DNA of 62,000 bases from Symbiodinium natans (GCA_905221605.1 CAJNDS010002801.1:936618-998617), one strand, 5' to 3'. Numbered from the stretch's first letter, positions 8,836 to 20,910 are shown. Notes: generated from the letters alone by a model not told the origin. A program made the numbers and translations.

Positions 8836-11320
8836 GTTCCCACGATCGAATATACGCCCGACGTGTTGATGCAAGAATTCGTGCGGAGTGGCTAAGTGGA
8901 AGTGCCTTGAAGACCCTGGTCAGAGCAAAGGGAACCCGATTCTACAGAGCATACGAGCACACATACACATACATACATATGTACATATATATATATACAC
9001 CTGTTTTTTTACATACATGCACATATCTCAGCAATTCTGACAATCAAACTGGGATTCGCGCTGTTCACGCCCAAAGTGTGAATTAGCGGGGCTGTTACTG
9101 AAAGCGACTTTGGAGATGTCTTGAAGGGCGAGCGAACAGAAAGCACAAATGGTAAATCGGGGCAGGGCGCAACAAACATATGAATCTAAGCTGCATGTCT
9201 GATGAGACGTCGTCGTGTCCCTTCAACTGCCCAGATGACTAGTATATCTGTGGCTGCAACTTCGGATGTGTTCTCTTCCTTTTCGCACCTTGCTTAACTC
9301 AAAACGTGTGATGCACCCCAGTTATGAAAGGGGGGGGAGGCCAATCCAGGAGACTTTAAGGTGCTTAGCTTCCCTCACTTCAGAAAGCCCGACAAGTAGG
9401 CCCAGGATACCCTTTGTTCCACTCCATCTAAATCTAAGCCTTCGGAGGGATGTGGGCCTTTTTCTTTGAGGGTTCTCGGGGTTCTGGGGCCCTGGGGGTC
9501 TTCCGTAATTACTGGGGTTGAGGGTAAGGGTTTAGGGTTTAGGGTTCCGCGTGAGTTCCAGCGTAGGTCGGGATATGGGTGGGGTTGAAGGAGGAAGGAG
9601 TACGGCTTAGGTTGTCAGAGCTGGGATCAGGGTTTGAAAATGGAAGTGCCCCATGGCAACTCAACCTTGGTCATTACGTCCTTTTTGCAGATACTTCTGA
9701 ATCATGTTCGATGCATCCTTTCAGGGGCCATGGTGTGCAAACCCTGGGCAGATCCTGCCTTCAGGGTTTAGGTTCAGGCTTTAGGCAAAGAGTCCCAGCT
9801 GCAAAAATGGTTCATAAAAAAGTTTAGTCCACTAGAGGGGTTTTCCGATTCTAAGTGCTGAGACTTTCTTATTCGCCCTCAGACTTATCCCCAACCCGCC
9901 TGACTGCAAGAGACCTGGATGCAAAAACAGTGCTAGTTAGTACCAATTGTGGCAACTGTCACGGCTCTGCATGGTAGCTGACCCCCGAACCCCTCGCGCC
10001 AGGAGGGAGGCGTTTTCGAGGGACCGCGGAGAGGAGTTCGGCTAGAGTCCTACCCAATGCCAGGGCCTAAGTGAAAAGAGTGCATCTTAGGGTGTCGAGG
10101 AGTCAAAGCTGCGGTTGCAACAGCCATTCGTGTGCATCCTCAAAATCCTAATAAGCTGACGGCACGAGCCGGTTCCGGAGGGGTTGCGATCCTTCTGGTG
10201 GTTGGCGATGTGTGTTGTGTCAGCTCGATACTCCACTAGGAAGAAGCGGCTCATTGCTTCATGTGTCGTGTTGCAACATGATTCGCGAGCATGTTTCGTG
10301 AAGAAGAAGTCGGGCTGCCTTCGCAAGCAAACCCTACTCAAGCTCGCAGGCATCATGGTCTCAATGCACAGCGGATGCGCACGGGCCTCGACACTGCAGC
10401 TACAAGTTTGGGGGTTATATATTTAAGTCTCTTTTTCTTATTATTTAGTTTTTTTTTTGTGGGGGGGGGGGGGGGGTAGTTCTCTAATGCGCACACTCCC
10501 AGGCACCAAGCCCAATCACAGAAATCCGCAAGTCCTTTGCTCGGTCCTTTCTGTGCTTTGCCCCATAAGTAATGTGATGGGTAGGTGTGGAGGACTCTGC
10601 CCCAAGTCAAGCCCTTGTGGTGCCCAAACTTGAAATAGTAGCCTCAGCATCGGACATGTTGGCCTGATTCCTCCGACTCTTTCGGGTAAGCATAGGCGTT
10701 GTACCTATAGGGGATGTTGGTAGCCATGGGACCCATCTGTTATGCAAGGTATCCCGTAGGCAATGGTCGTCCACTATCCTTGCTGCATGCGCGACTCAAA
10801 AAGCCTCGGCATAGATGCGCAGACCTTAAACTCTAAGACCCCGAAGCCCAAGATCGCAGGGGCCCCACTGCGAGTTGCATCATTGCATGGGATGTTGCAT
10901 CCGCGTGCCTCAGTCTTCAGCTGCCCACCAAGTCTGCACAAAGTTGTCAAGCTGTCGAAGTGGTATGGGCATCAGCACAAGGAAACTCCTCCTAATCCGC
11001 AGCACCCCAAACCAGTCCTCCAGACTCACCCGAAAGCCGAGACCACCTAACCTCCAGGCCCCGAAACTTTGTAAACGCCTCGGTGAACCGACTTCGGTCA
11101 GTGCAGGTGATGTTCTTCCCTCGCTCAAAGTGACGGAGGATGTCCCTGAACAGGGCTGGTGGTCCGGAGGCAGGGTGCCAACAAGTGGCCGTATGCAAGA
11201 AAGATCTCGAACCGCTTGGTTCTGAAGGCTTGGAATCCTCCTAGACTTAGGCTTCGTGCTGGCCCTAAACCCTTTAGATCTTAGGCCATCCTAAGCACCA
11301 AGCTCCAAACTCCCAACTAG
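8836..11320. other. No convincing gene
   Basis: AT-rich microsatellite near 8960-8998, TTTAGGG copies at about 9528-9547, and a run of 17 G at about 10461-10477. Overlapping frames at 10087-10426 on both strands carry no recognisable motif. Confidence 0.4.
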
Positions 11321-11410
11321 ACTCGACGACCTTCATCTGCAAAAGAAGCAGTCGAGGACAAGAGCCGGCACCGGCGGCCAATGAGCGTGCACATCGATGT
11401 CGGAAGCTCC
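11321..11410 (+). CDS. Candidate exon
   Basis: Follows an AACTAG acceptor. Two frames are open; one reads RRPSSAKEAVEDKSRHRRP and the other contains GQEPAPAANERAHR. The frame cannot be settled from this window. A CCCTAAACCC remnant lies 50 bases upstream. Confidence 0.3.
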
Positions 11411-11448
11411 GTGTGTTCACTGCAGTTCCTGAAAGGACCATGATCTAC

Positions 11449-11545
11449 TAATTGCTTCAGAACCCCAAAAATATAAAAGAATCCTCCTTATAAGGGCAAT
11501 TAGGGATTGTTATGTTATATTCTTTTGGGGTTCTTAAGCAAATAG
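11449..11545. repeat. MITE-like imperfect inverted repeat
   Basis: Arms read TACTAATTGCTTCAGAACCC and, at the other end, GGGTTCTTAAGCAAATAGTA, which is its near-perfect reverse complement. The centre is AT-rich. A related element is at 15759-15857. Confidence 0.65.
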
Positions 11546-11812
11546 TAGTAAGAGAGAGAGAGAGAGGCTCCGTGTGAAGGTCTTGACAGTCAACGCGTTC
11601 GTTCGGGTTTTCCGGCTCTTGAGTTCAGGCGAAGCCAGAGGACTTTGAGGTAGGCCTATTGGGGCTTTTCCAGCTATCCAGCACGCTTACAGTAACCTCT
11701 CAATAGTTGAAACATCCTTATCCCCATACACCGAAAGGCAGACTAAAGGGAATTCCAGCTCTAATCATCCTTCAGCCATGTTCCAACTTTCTGGAGTTTA
11801 CTGTAAACCTTA

Positions 11813-11849
11813 TCAAACCCCAAACCCCAAACCCTAAACCCTAAACCCT
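11813..11849. repeat. Telomere-like array, CCCTAAA orientation
   Basis: Upstream arm of the inverted pair with 11950-11981, about 100 bases apart, with an exon between. Confidence 0.9.
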
Positions 11850-11857
11850 CGTGCTAG

Positions 11858-11931
11858 GTGCGGAGTGGCTCTGGAAGCTAGCGGAAGAGCAAGGCACCCT
11901 AAGAGCGCTGAAGCGAGAGCTTGGGTTCCAG
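11858..11931 (+). CDS. Candidate exon between telomere-like arms
   Basis: Acceptor GTGCTAG, then an open frame reading AEWLWKLAEEQGTLRALKRE and ending LGFQ, then CAG|GTTGTC, a canonical donor. The sequence is strongly protein-like and helical. Family not recognised. Confidence 0.55.
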
Positions 11932-11949
11932 GTTGTCACTTGATTTCAT

Positions 11950-11981
11950 AGGGTTTAGGGTTTAGGGTTTAGGGTTTAGGT
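11950..11981. repeat. Telomere-like array, TTTAGGG orientation
   Basis: Four tandem TTTAGGG copies, downstream arm of the pair. Confidence 0.9.
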
Positions 11982-12572
11982 TGGGAGCCGAACTACGAAT
12001 TCCGCAAGAACCCTCCCCCAAAAGATGTTCTTCCTTGTATGGGCGTAACATAGAGATTGTTCTCTTCTGTTTTCTGAGGGGTGTTGAAGCAAGTAGTAGT
12101 TGAGGGGGTCAAGTCAGACTGGGCCCTGCCGTGAATAGTCTCTTAGCCCTTATCTTGGGGGATTCGCTTGCTGGGAGGGAGGGGGGTTTAGGGTTTAGGA
12201 CTCTAGGGGTGAAGGGCCCAGGGTTTTGCGGATTCATCATTAGTACCACTGTCTTTAGAAAATACGCGCATTGTGCTGCCATCAAGGGCCCGCAATGCAG
12301 ATCAGTCACTCCGCAAGCTTGTGGCTCAACATGTGGGGCTCCTTTCAGCTTCCTGATTCCTCTGGTTCCGCCTTTCAACCCGGGCCACCTGCTGAACAAG
12401 AGACCTATCAATCCTGTCGAGCCGGTCAAAGCTGTAAACTCACGTATATAATGGGCAAATCGGAGAAAAAAAAACTCTATCGGGAGCCCGAAGCCCTGTA
12501 GACCTACTGCACAAGGCCGAGCAAAGGGAGAGCCCTGGTTTCTCCTGAACCCAAGGCCTGGCCCGATTTCAG

Positions 12573-12678
12573 CTGAACCTGCGACCCGAAGGCACGGAGG
12601 AAAGCTCAAGCAGCACTAGCTCCGGCGCAGCCGAGCACTTGGTTTTGGGGGGCCTCCTCACAGGAGCCAAGGGCTTCG
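12573..12678 (+). CDS. Candidate exon, Ser-rich then Gly/Leu-rich
   Basis: Acceptor GATTTCAG, then an open frame containing NLRPEGTEESSSSTSSGAAE and then HLVLGGLLTGAKGFG, ending at a G|GTTGTCG donor. The acidic Ser-rich part followed by a small hydrophobic stretch reads like real protein. The minus-strand frame over 12109-12609 competes but has no motif support. Confidence 0.5.
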
Positions 12679-14595
12679 GTTGTCGAAAAAAGGCTTAGAT
12701 GCTAGGACCCAGAGTAGGCCCTTATTCAGCCTCATTCCCTTTTTGTTAGGGTTTAGGTTCCCTTACCAGCCCCTTTACACCAAAAAGGGCACCCTGTTTA
12801 CTTCCAGGTTACTCTTGGGTCGAGGATGGGCTTCAGAGACAAAAGGTGCTACGAACCTTGGAGCTGACTACTGATGGCAATCTGGGCTGAACCCTTTTTG
12901 TGACTTCCGAGAACCTCACGGTGACGTGCAATCCTTCGTGCATCCGGGTACTAGGGTCTCCCGAAGGCCTCAGGAAAGATGCTTCTGCTTGTGGAAGATC
13001 TGAGGGAACAACAAAAGATCGGTACTAAGACGGTGTATAGCTTGAAGACTAGCTAGTGAGTATCAGCTAGGCAGGTGGCAACAGCACACACCTCGATCCC
13101 TCAAGCGCTTGCTTTGTGAAGCCTACAGATCTGACCCGAGGTCGTTTGTGTCACCCACGGCCTGTTCATGGATCGGCTGCTGAAGGCAAAGAATCGGAAT
13201 TCAAAGGGTTTTGGGGGGTTGGGGCTTTGGGCAGCGTGCTTCTGTGGGCTGGGGCTGCATGGGCATTGAATACATTGAATACATGCAGCCGAGCCCATGT
13301 CACGATCCTTGAGGCTCTAGCAGGAGTGGACCCTCATTTGGGCCAGTGCCTGAGAGGACGGGGGTGGAAGACTGAAGACTTGAGGGCGAGTGAGGACACG
13401 TTTAGAAGCAAAACACGGAAGTTTTAGGGTTTTGGGTGTCAGCAGAACTCGTGGCTCTGGCCACATGCATCGGAAGCTTCAGTCCGGGCGAGAGAAGTCT
13501 TGCACAAAGCCTGTGGCAAAATGGTTTAGGGTCCATGAAATGAAGAAGGTCCAGGGGCTTCCAATCGCGACCGAGGCAGCGTCCTGTTCATGTCCTTCAA
13601 CTGTGCATACTGGCTGGCTCCCGCCTGAGCAAGGTGTTCTCACGACTTCGTCCAAGATGGTCTTCGTGGCCAATCGGGTTGATGTAGGGCATTACCAATA
13701 GTATTTCGTTAGGGTCCCTAACAACCCTTTATACTTATACCACAATAACCCCCAAAGCCCTGTTCTAAATATTACGACCCCCCACATTTGCTGCTACAGC
13801 ATCATCGCCCAGACAACCCGAAGCTCAGCGATTGCAGAGCGACTTCACAGAAGCCCTTCACTTCATTCTAAGGGTTGTTTAGCGCTGCGAAGCTAAGTGA
13901 CGATTAGCTCATTGAGATTATTTTGCAAGGGCGATGTTTGGATATAGTGGGTTTGGGGTTTAGGGTTTAGGGTGTTTGGAAGCCTGTGCTTGGGCAGTTT
14001 CTGGCAGCACTCACGGGAGTCCGGATGCAAAAAAGGGTGTTTGGATGTAGTGGGCTCAGATGGGCCTTGGAAGTTGGTGTTGGTAAGGGTTTGGGGTTGA
14101 AGGTTGAGGGTTAAGCGCTGAGCCCATATGGTTTTTTGATGGTGGCTTGTGCGCTCCAAAAGTCATGGTGTCCAACGTAGGTGCAGCTGCGCCTTAACCA
14201 CGACGAAAGCACGCCGAGGACAGCGGGACTACCTGAAAGATCCTGATTTGGCTTAGTGGCTTTCAGGGTTTCGTGTTTCGGGTTTTGGAGAGGGTGCCGG
14301 TATAACAACAACGCGCCAGGAGGATGTTCGCGCACGCCCAAACAGTACGGAATTCAGAAAACAGGGAGTGATTCATACCGCAGGCTACACACCAATGATT
14401 GTCAAAAGTCGCGAATGTTTTGCGGTTTCGCTGCGCCTTCGAGCCCTTCAAAACAGCCACTTTGCATCATGCGTGACATCGCAATAGTGCGAAGGTTCGC
14501 ATCCCACAAGGCCGGCTCTTTCTGTACGAGAAAGATGCAGAGCCTCCAGGATGGTTTTCGACCCTTCCGCAACAAGCGCCGATGACTCGCACGGA
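12679..14595. other. No convincing gene
   Basis: Scattered TTTAGGG copies near 12747 and 13958. A plus-strand frame at 13529-13700 (EAASCSCPSTVHTGWLPPEQ) could be a coding scrap but its splice borders are unclear. Confidence 0.35.
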
Positions 14596-14626
14596 CCACA
14601 CAGAGTTATCATCGGGCGGGCATGGG

Positions 14627-14890
14627 ACTGGTAACACCGACGTCATCATCGTGCGGGCATGGGTGCTCTGGCAACTCACATGGACTGGTAACACGGACGT
14701 TGTCATCGTGCGGGCATGGGTGCTCTGGCAACTTGCACGGACTGGTAACACGGACGTTATCATCGTGCGGGCATGGGTACTCTGGCCCACTCGCACGGAC
14801 TGGTAGCACAGACGTTATCATGGGCAACTCGCACGGACGCCATCATCGTGCGCGCATGGGTGCTCTGGACACTCGCACGGACTGGCAACA
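14627..14890. repeat. Minisatellite, unit about 57 bases
   Basis: Four to five units beginning GACTGGTAACACGGACGT and containing CATCGTGCGGGCATGGG, with point differences and one shortened unit near 14802-14836. Open frames on both strands across it are products of the repeat. Confidence 0.9.
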
Positions 14891-15758
14891 CGTGCTAAAA
14901 CACGGCATCCAGCAGTGTTTGCATGAGTCGATCCACGCGAAACACCCTCAGCCGTGCAAGAACACTGCATTTTTGCAGTGTTTTTGGCATGCGACCCACA
15001 CGAAACACTGTGAATACCGAGGCAAACCATGCAAGAAACGTCTGAAAGAGTAGGCGGCGAAAACGCCGCCCCCCCCCCCCCCGCCCCCGGTGTTTTCGGC
15101 ATGCGACGCACACTAAACACTGTAAACACCGATGTACACAAGAGGCGCATGTTGCGCACGATCATCCGACTGGAGGGTACAACTAAGTACACCTCCAAAG
15201 AAGTTCAGCAGCTCCCGAGGGAGAGGCAACCGGCAAGGCAACCGGGACATGGCTGCTGCTGCCTTCCTTGGACTCTGTTGCGCTAATGTTGTGTTGCTGC
15301 TGTGCCCCAGTCTGCGGCCTAAATTCCACAGCACGAAGTCAAGATAAAGAGGCAACGAAAACAGGCTGAGAGCAGAATGCCCCAAGAAACCACCTCTGAG
15401 CAAGTCCGGGACACCTTGTCGCCATTTGCACGAAGTCGTGATGGTTTGTTTTGTTGTGAAGTTGGGTGCACATTCATGGGCATGTGCACGCGGAAGGATA
15501 GCTGTTATGGCAGCAAGCAATGTCATCGACCACGTGCGGCCCTCACTTGCTGATTGGTGCATTGAATGCCGGGGATCAGGACTCCCCAAACCTGTCCTTC
15601 ACCTAAACCCTAAACCTAAACCCTAAACCCTAGGTGTGGGTTCTGAACAGTGTCTTAAGCAATTCCCAGCGGGCACTGCTAAGTATGCCGGCTGCCTTTG
15701 GCTCTTGGATCACCGTCGTAAGGTTTGGTGAGGTTCAAGGATTCGCAGGGGATGCTAC

Positions 15759-15857
15759 GAATTGCTTAAGAACCCCGCAAAAATGAAAGCAACTCTTTCT
15801 TATCAAGGCAATTTTGGGATTTTCAGTTTTCATTTCTGGCGGTTCCTAAGGAAAATT
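15759..15857. repeat. MITE-like imperfect inverted repeat, second member
   Basis: Begins AATTGCTTAAGAACCCCGC and ends with a diverged complement GGCGGTTCCTAAGGAAAATT. The centre is AT-rich. It shares ends and layout with the element at 11449-11545. Confidence 0.55.
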
Positions 15858-15934
15858 GTAGGATAGGTTGTTGCTTCTGGGCGCGCCTCATGTCCACAAC
15901 ATCGGTCTCGCGCAACACACCCCGTCTTCTTCAG

Positions 15935-15991
15935 GTGCCGATGTCAATCAGGACAGGGTGGCGGCCCTAGTGCTGACTTTGCAGGGCGAAG
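15935..15991 (+). CDS. Candidate short exon with canonical splice sites
   Basis: Pyrimidine-rich acceptor GTCTTCTTCAG, 57 coding bases reading ADVNQDRVAALVLTLQGE, then GAAG|GTTAGG, which again runs into TTTAGGG-type sequence. Good borders. Unknown protein. Confidence 0.5.
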
Positions 15992-16310
15992 GTTAGGTTG
16001 AGGGTTTAGGGCTAGGGGCTAGGGATCCACTGGAATTCCCACCACCCAAGCTTGACCTTAAAAAACCCAGAGCCAGTTTTGTGTAAGCAGCCAAAGAGTC
16101 CTTTTAGGCGCCTTGGAACTGAGAGTCGGCCTTTGGGGTTCTCTTTTCCCTTGAGCCCCATTTGTTGGGGCCTAGTTTTTTGTTTCTGGGTGCTGGTTGC
16201 TGGGAGAACGTGGCAGTCTCAAGGCTGCATGCAGAGCGTACATGAACATTCGTTGATCGCGGAAGGGTATCGAAAGCAATCTGAACCTCAGCTTGTTTAG
16301 TTTTTGCGGA

Positions 16311-16535
16311 GGTGTGCCCATGAGCACATCCATTCTGCATGAACTTGCGCCAGTCTGCATCCCTGCCCCAGAGTGGCGTGAGGCCACGAATCAGCTGACC
16401 AAGAAAAACAAAGCAAAACATAGTTTTTTGCGGAGTGCACCCAGCACCAAGGCACAGTATCTGCGGCATCTCCCACTGCCAGCCGTCGATCCTTGGCTCT
16501 TCAGAGGGGAAATCGCGACATGGGATTGGCGATGA
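16311..16535 (+). CDS. Candidate terminal exon, unknown protein
   Basis: A long, protein-like frame with a stop. It begins VPMSTSILHELAPVCIPAPE and continues through NQLTKKNKAKHSFLRSAPS to AVDPWLFRGEIATWDWR. Composition is balanced, unlike the surrounding frames. It could be a 3'-terminal exon. The overlapping minus-strand frame (16104-16562) is less protein-like. Confidence 0.45.
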   Translation, partial: GVPMSTSILHELAPVCIPAPEWREATNQLTKKNKAKHSFLRSAPSTKAQYLRHLPLPAVDPWLFRGEIATWDWR

Positions 16536-17927
16536 CTTAGGATGCCTCCAGAACATCACCACTTCCAGGGTTTCAATTAAAGTACAAGGGGGATCCGGAT
16601 GTGAAGGTTCTGACGGACGGCTGTTTGAGATGTTGCTCTTTCTACTCCTAAGGCGAAGGTCCCATTGCCATCTCCGTACTCCCCCCCCCCGGCCCCCGCC
16701 TGCCCATCTTCCGGCACATTAGCACAGACACAGCCTGGACCTGTCAAGTCACCGTTTACCTACTTCCCCAAAGCGACCCACACAGTAAGCGCGAGGTATG
16801 CTACAAGCTGACGGCTGCAAAGTGCACTGCTCCTGGTGAAGAATCCTTGGGGACATGGGGTCATAGGCTCTCTGCTTCGGAGGCCCTCCTAGGGCTTCCA
16901 ACAACTACACACACAAGCTTAGGGTTGGAGTGGAAGGATAAGAGAGGGCCGTTGGTGGCTTCAAATGCAAGCCCGAAGCAGCAGCATCCCGCGTAACACG
17001 AAACACCCAATGACCGCATCATCAAGCATCTGTGGCCGCCTCCTAAACCCTAAACCCAGCTATCCTAAGCCCTAAACTCCAAAACCCTAAACATATTGAA
17101 ACATGGGAAACTACCGGGTCTCCCCTTTGGGTTGCCCATGGTTGCCCCACGTCTATACAGAGACATCATAAAATGTAGCCTACAACCCAGTTCGCAGTGA
17201 CATAACTTCCCCACACAGTTGGGTTTGAGGGCCAAGGGTTTAAGGTTCACTTGAGTAGTACTCTTGCGGGTTGAAGTACACATGGTACACCATAGTGTGG
17301 CTTGCGGCACCTAATTCCATCACGGTGTTGCACCCCCCTGAACCTCCGACAAGAGGCACCGCCCCCTCAGAAACTGGTCCCCGAGAGACTTGCCGGGAGC
17401 TTTTTTCACCCCTCTGCCAAGATTCCGTCTCCTTGGGACATGCCCTGGCTGCATCACCAGCTCAGCGTTTCGTTTTAGGGTTCAGGGCATAGTTCTTAGG
17501 GCCGCAACGCACGCGCACTTGTAGGATCTTCAGGTGTCCCAAGGGGGGGGGCGGGACAGGGCTAGCAGTTGAGAGCGGCCCGAAATTTCCGGTGACCTCA
17601 TGCCCGAGGAAAACGTCCAGACGGGCGTGAAAGATGCTTAGGATGTTGAATCTCATAAGGGAGGATAAGGCAGGGCCTAAGGCTGAGTACTACATCACCA
17701 GATACGATCCCCAAATGCTGGTTGTAACTGGTCCCGTCCGCTGAGCCCCCAACGGCTTGATCCCATTTATCCATAAACCTGCCTTATATGTGATGCAATA
17801 TGCGGGTTTCCGAAAATAGGGTGGTACCCTTGCGCGGTCCCTTGAAGGGGATTCGATTCGAAGTTGGGAGATGAAGGGCATACCCTCTGTTGGGAAATGC
17901 CCAGATCTTTTCCCCACTATCAGCTTC

Positions 17928-18030
17928 TATATCCCCCTTGGGAATCATTTTTTAATTTTGTTTATATAAAATACAAAACCCAAGAGGATATTCAACATAT
18001 CATTTTTATTAAGGTTCTAAGGGGAGTATA
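17928..18030. repeat. Dispersed repeat, copy 1
   Basis: Shares the ordered blocks TGTTTAYATAAAA, AAACCCAAG, TTTTATTAAGG and TCTAAGGGRAGTAT with 19065-19150. Confidence 0.6.
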
Positions 18031-18229
18031 GGCTTCAGGAAGGACATCGAATCAGGAATCGTTTCGTGGGTGGGCCGGCTTTCGCCCCCCATGTAGTCAA
18101 GCTGCGAAGTTTCAGCCTGGCCTGGGGATGCCGTGTTTTTTTGTTGTTTTTCTTTGGGGGGGGGGGGGGGGGGGTTAGGGTTTAGGGTAGCGGCTAGGGG
18201 TTAGGGGTTAGGGGTTAGGGGTTAGTTAG

Positions 18230-18500
18230 GGGTCGGGCTTCTCCAGAAGAAACGGCAGGAGGAGGTACATCGAGCCGTGTGACGGTATGTTGGCACGGAC
18301 GCCTGACAGTGCTTGCCCACGGCCTCCGCAACTGACCGCATCTTGCTACAACTTCAACTTCTTCAAGAACCTCAGTTACGCATGGCTGATATATGTTGGT
18401 ATCGTTTAGTGCCACCGACATTTCTGTGAGTCGTGGATCAACCTTCACAGGCTTCAGGGCATCCTTGAACAATGGCAGGCTATGAGCATTAATGAGCCAC
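18230..18500 (-). CDS. Candidate minus-strand coding segment
   Basis: Open minus-strand frame containing LPLFKDALKPVKVDPRLTEM and TNIYQPCVTEVLEEVEVVA. Balanced composition. No splice sites assigned and no family recognised. Confidence 0.3.
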
Positions 18501-19064
18501 ACACACACACTACTGCTGATATCGGCAGTCACATTCCCAACTTAAATCTCTGCTGTAGCGCTTGCCGTGCTTCAGGTTTAGGGGTAAAAAGAGCCAGAGT
18601 CCTAGTTCAACAAGGGCTTTCTGTCCGAGCGGTTTACTGTGGACACATTCAGCAGCGAGGCTCTCGGCTTGACTTCCCAGGCGTGCAGAAACTGATCCCT
18701 TTAGGGTTTAGGGTTTGGGGTTTAAGGTTTTTTGGTTTAGGGTCTTTAACCTTGGTCACTGCACTCTAAACCAATGCGGCAGAGAGGACCGTGGCCGAGC
18801 GTTTCCGATTCTGCCGACGCAGATCCACCAATTGCTCCTAGGCGAGTGAGCAGACGAAGGAATTGATTCTACATCAACAAACCTGTACTGTAGGGTGCTG
18901 TAGGGTCTTCACACTTGGCCTGCGTCGGAAGTGAGTAGTTTATGTGACAACTAATGTGTCTATGCTTCTGAGCTTGTGAGCTTTCACTGGCGCGGATGGG
19001 CGGTTGATGCCGACAGAAACGAGCACTCCACTTTCGCCATCCCCGCAGTATGCTGTAGCCCCTT

Positions 19065-19150
19065 TAGGATTTCTTTTCTATTTCTGTTTACATAAAACCC
19101 AAGGGAATGACAAGAAGACTGCTTTTATTAAGGCTCTAAGGGAAGTATCG
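19065..19150. repeat. Dispersed repeat, copy 2
   Basis: Diverged copy of 17928-18030, with the central part about 15 bases shorter. Confidence 0.6.
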
Positions 19151-20207
19151 TATGAACCTGAAAAGGAGCTTTCGGAAGCTCGGTCGTTCCTTTGATTGGG
19201 GCTTCGAGTGGGAGGGTTGGACCAACATGCGGAGTTTGATGACCCGGAGGTGTCTGATGGTGTACGCTGTATAGCCGCTATAGCCCTAGACCAAGCGGAG
19301 TTTGATGACCGGAGGTGTTTGAAAATGTAAGCTGTATAGCCCTAACACCCAACCTGTAAACTTGTCTGCGTACAAAAGGCCATAAACCCCAAACGCCTGG
19401 GCCGACCTGTTTGCTGTAGCCCCCTCTTGGCTCAGTCAGGGCAGATGGATGTCGGGACAAGATCAGCCCTCAGCGTTACAGCGCGGTAATTGGGGCCCTA
19501 CTTATCGCCATCTTAAGCCAAGGTTACGGTATGGGGCCCTCAATAACCTGAGATTGGGGAATTCTAGAAGAGGCTTTTGGGTTCTGTGAATGCCAGCCCC
19601 ATGCCACACCGCCGAAAAGCCCGTCTCCTCCGAGGGGGCTTAGGGTTTCCCGCATCACACTCATCAAGTTGGTGAACAGAGCTGAAACCCTTTCAAGGCC
19701 AAAAGGCCCTCCAGCCTTCAGTTCATCCGCAAACCCTAACCCTAACCTCAAACTCTCCACCCAGCTGGTGGTTCCCAGATCTTCCAAGCTACATGGCATG
19801 GCCCTTTCGCCGACCTCCGAGTTGGGAGTATGCAGATGGAGGCATGATACAGGGCTGTGGGATGCCAGGCTGCATGCTCCTTGCTTTTCCGCGAGTAGGT
19901 GCCCGACTGACAAATCCTAACTTTGAGGCTTTCTTCTCGTTTTGGTTGTTCGCTTGAGTGAGGATATGGAAGGTGAACCATGTTCGACAGTTAAAATTCC
20001 GCCGGGCGCACGTGCGCAAAGCCGTGCTGTACGACTCGCGAGCGGCTAAGCAGGCAACGACCAACAAAAACAGCAGTGCGGGCAGCAAAGAAAAACCCTA
20101 AAACGCCTAAAACCATCCAAGACCCCTAAAACCGGGAGATGCGCAGCCAAATCCCTGCAATCAGCTAGGCGGCCGGCAAAGAACGGGTGCCAAAAGAAAA
20201 TAAGGCT

Positions 20208-20357
20208 AAACCCTGCGCCCAAAAACCCTACACCGTAAACCCTAAACCCTAAACCCTCTAACCCTCTAACCTGATAACCCTATAACCTTATAACCCTAAA
20301 CCCTATAACCCTCTAACCCTCTAACCCTATAACCCTATAACCTTATAACCCGAAACC
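20208..20357. repeat. Variant telomere-like array (CCCTAAA, CCCTCTAA, CCCTATAA)
   Basis: Alternating CCCTAAA, CCCTCTAA, CCCTATAA and CCTTATAA units. Upstream arm of the pair with 20460-20556. Confidence 0.9.
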
Positions 20358-20376
20358 CATGACGTGTTCAACGAAG

Positions 20377-20434
20377 GCTTCCGGGGGCTCTCTTGCTTGC
20401 CGGACTCGTTCCCAGCCCTGAAGTCGGCCCCAAG
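20377..20434 (+). CDS. Candidate exon between telomere-like arms
   Basis: Open frame reading GFRGLSCLPDSFPALKSAP with a CCCAAG|GTGCTA donor. The acceptor is either the AG of ACGAAG or lies further upstream. Flanked by a CCCTAAA-type array and a TTTAGGG array. Confidence 0.4.
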
Positions 20435-20459
20435 GTGCTACATAATGGGTTTCTTAGTA

Positions 20460-20556
20460 GGATTTAGGGGGTTTAGGGTTTAGGGTTTAGGGTTAGGGTT
20501 TAGGGTTTAGGGTTTAGGGTTTAGGGGTTAGGGGTTTAGGGTTTAGGGTTTAGGGG
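20460..20556. repeat. Telomere-like array, TTTAGGG orientation
   Basis: About twelve TTTAGGG/TTAGGG copies. Downstream arm of the pair with 20208-20357. Confidence 0.95.
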
Positions 20557-20709
20557 TGCCCCCCATAACTTCCAGACATTTGTGCCAGGTCCTGGTTCCC
20601 CATATGATCCGGTCCCTTAAAGGGCCGTATAGGGGGAGACGAGGGTACCTGAAGGGATCTTGGATGATTTAGGGGGAATGAAGGTGATTCCTTACTAAGA
20701 ACCAAAAAG

Positions 20710-20910
20710 CTGCGAAAAGCTGCGCTCAAGCTGTATGCCACTGCTGCAAACCAGGACTACATCATCGACTTGTCGGAGGATGAGTCCTTGGACGGGGCAT
20801 TTGCCGATGAAGGCTGGGCACTGCACGGGGGAAGCTTGCCCCCTGCGCCTTGGCAATCTCCGCAGCCACAGAACCTCAACAGAACTGGGAGCCGATCCCG
20901 CGCAAAGCAT
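20710..20910 (+). CDS. Candidate exon, unknown protein
   Basis: Begins after AAAAAG. The open frame reads LRKAALKLYATAANQDYIID and then LSEDESLDGAFADEGWAL, followed by a Pro/Ser-rich part, ending near GCAT|GTTTTTTC. The acidic helix-like content is clearly protein-like. Family not recognised. Confidence 0.5.

Larger units (their letters stand above)
16536..20207. other. Long stretch without a recognised gene
   Basis: Contains a CCCTAAA array at 17041-17092, a poly-G run at about 18158-18174 followed by TTTAGGG and GGGGTTA variants (18175-18230), and a dispersed repeat present twice (17928-18030 and 19065-19150). A minus-strand frame at 18230-18500 (DALKPVKVDPRLTEMSVALN) is protein-like and may be an exon. 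Confidence 0.35.

Noticed and set aside
12109-12609. 166-codon minus-strand frame
   Set aside because: No motif, no splice support, and it covers a TTTAGGG array; the plus-strand exon at 12573 has better borders.
14627-14890. CRISPR-like array
   Set aside because: The units are directly tandem without unique spacers; it is a minisatellite in a eukaryotic genome.
15113-15589. 158-codon minus-strand frame
   Set aside because: Biased composition, overlaps several other frames, no recognisable domain.
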